Shown here piece after piece: positions 4,840 to 5,580 of a stretch of DNA of 5,580 nt; within the stretch, counting starts at the first letter, position 1; every line of letters starts with the position of its first letter. Origin of the DNA: Planctomycetota bacterium (GTDB lineage: Bacteria > Planctomycetota > Planctomycetia > Pirellulales > Thermoguttaceae). The translations under genes were made by a program, and so were the position numbers. A model generated the notes under the pieces. It did no database searches. It had not been told where the DNA came from and saw only the letters and a list, made by a program, of their open reading frames with translations. The stretch is from contig JAEWUR010000603.1 in NCBI GenBank assembly GCA_023397045.1, positions 1 through 5,580 of the forward strand, in the 5' to 3' direction.

Positions 4840-5559
4840 ATGCCACAATTAGGAGTCAACATCGACCACGTTGCCACCGTGCGGCAGGCCCGACGCACGT
4901 ACGAGCCTGATCCCGTCTGGGCCGCCGCGCTCGCCGAATTGGGCGGCGCCGACGGAATCACCATCCACCTGCGCGAAGATCGACGCCACATCGGCGACCG
5001 AGACCTCCATATTCTCCGGGAAACCGTGACCGTCAAACTCAACCTCGAAATGGCCTGCGAGCCCGAGGTTTTGGCGATTGCCTGCCGGACAAAGCCCGAT
5101 CAGGCCACCCTGGTGCCCGAAAAACGCGAGGAAGTCACCACCGAGGGCGGACTCGACGTCGCAGGGCAGTACGATCGCGTCGCCCAGGCCGTCGAAAAAC
5201 TCCGCGAGGCCGGCGTCTCCGTCAGCCTGTTTCTCGATCCCGACCCCCGGCAGATCGAGGCCGCCGCCAAACTCGGCGTCGATGCCGTCGAATTGCACAC
5301 CGGCCAATACGCCCTCGCGACCCCCGGCCCCGCCCAGCAGAAAGAACTCGACGTCATCCGGCAGGTCGGAGCAATGATCCGCAAATGCGGCCTGACCCTC
5401 CACGCCGGACACGGACTGACCTATCGCAACGTCCAGCCAATCGCCGCCATCGACGGCATGCACGAACTGAACATCGGGCATAGCATCATCGCCCGGGCGA
5501 TCATGGTCGGTCTCGAAAAAGCCGTACGCGAAATGAAACAATTAGTGGTTGGCGGATAG
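4840..5559 (+). CDS. pdxJ: Pyridoxine 5'-phosphate synthase PdxJ
   Basis: PdxJ condenses 1-deoxy-D-xylulose 5-phosphate with 3-amino-2-oxopropyl phosphate (made through PdxA) to pyridoxine 5'-phosphate, the ring-closing step of the DXP-dependent vitamin B6 pathway in the cytoplasm. The 239 residues are complete compared with 243 in E. coli, forming one TIM barrel. Conserved blocks: [10 protein letters not shown] (4-13), [14 protein letters not shown] (37-50), NLEMA (68-72), [20 protein letters not shown] (91-110), ELHTG (151-155), [11 protein letters not shown] (188-198) and [13 protein letters not shown] (208-220). His43, Glu70 and His191 correspond to the catalytic E. coli His45, Glu72 and His193. 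ATG 4840 is the right start, because the conserved LGVNIDH begins at residue 4. There is no Shine-Dalgarno sequence; the promoter abuts the start codon. In E. coli acpS follows pdxJ; here only 21 bases remain after the stop, so the next gene cannot be named. Confidence 0.98.
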   Translation: MPQLGVNIDHVATVRQARRTYEPDPVWAAALAELGGADGITIHLREDRRHIGDRDLHILRETVTVKLNLEMACEPEVLAIACRTKPDQATLVPEKREEVTTEGGLDVAGQYDRVAQAVEKLREAGVSVSLFLDPDPRQIEAAAKLGVDAVELHTGQYALATPGPAQQKELDVIRQVGAMIRKCGLTLHAGHGLTYRNVQPIAAIDGMHELNIGHSIIARAIMVGLEKAVREMKQLVVGG

Positions 5560-5580
5560 CGCTCAGTGCATGTCCACGGC

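Noticed and set aside
4849..5541. Minus-strand open frame opposite pdxJ (230 codons)
   Set aside because: Antisense shadow of an unambiguous pdxJ; no domain or plausible start signal.
5567..5580. GTG 5567 or ATG 5570 as start of a gene after pdxJ
   Set aside because: Only 11-14 bases are visible, with no ribosome site, so no gene can be supported or named.

Overview
The window is GC-rich bacterial chromosome with four genes, all on the + strand: the 3' part of mfd (1-1557), a secreted parvulin-type peptidyl-prolyl isomerase (1783-3060), an uncharacterised secreted or surface protein with a planctomycete-style LEPR-XLL-like N-terminus (3594-4700), and a complete pdxJ (4840-5559). The best lineage guess is Planctomycetota, probably Pirellulales-like. 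It rests mainly on the motif LEDRAMLSA at the start of the third protein, and also on the sparse, poorly conserved Shine-Dalgarno signals. mfd and pdxJ are conserved housekeeping genes and say little about lineage. No marker gene is present, so the assignment is an inference.

Layout. The mfd fragment starts at base 1 in frame, at the residues just before the Walker A motif, and ends at TGA 1557. A TATAAT box lies 9 bases after that stop. It is followed by a ~200-base stretch that holds a large imperfect hairpin (1638-1717) and happens to be open in the frame of the isomerase. The isomerase most likely starts at GTG 1783, directly before a clear signal peptide. A 533-base gap (3061-3593) contains a degraded copy of the widespread CCCTCTCCC...GGGTGAGGG intergenic repeat, several inverted repeats and a possibly structured leader just before the third gene. 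The third gene is followed by a strong hairpin (4720-4769) that looks like a terminator. pdxJ has a near-consensus promoter (TTGCCA, 16 bases, TATAAT) so close to its ATG that its mRNA should be leaderless or nearly so.

How the genes relate. Mfd acts in transcription-coupled DNA repair, the isomerase in folding of exported proteins, and PdxJ in vitamin B6 synthesis. There is no shared pathway. Every downstream gene has its own gap and most have a candidate promoter, so these look like separate transcription units, not one operon. I see no phage, CRISPR, toxin-antitoxin or defence system, no tRNA or rRNA, and no intact insertion sequence. The most interesting items are the leaderless pdxJ promoter, the intergenic hairpin elements, and the uncharacterised LEPR-XLL-like protein with its possible structured leader.
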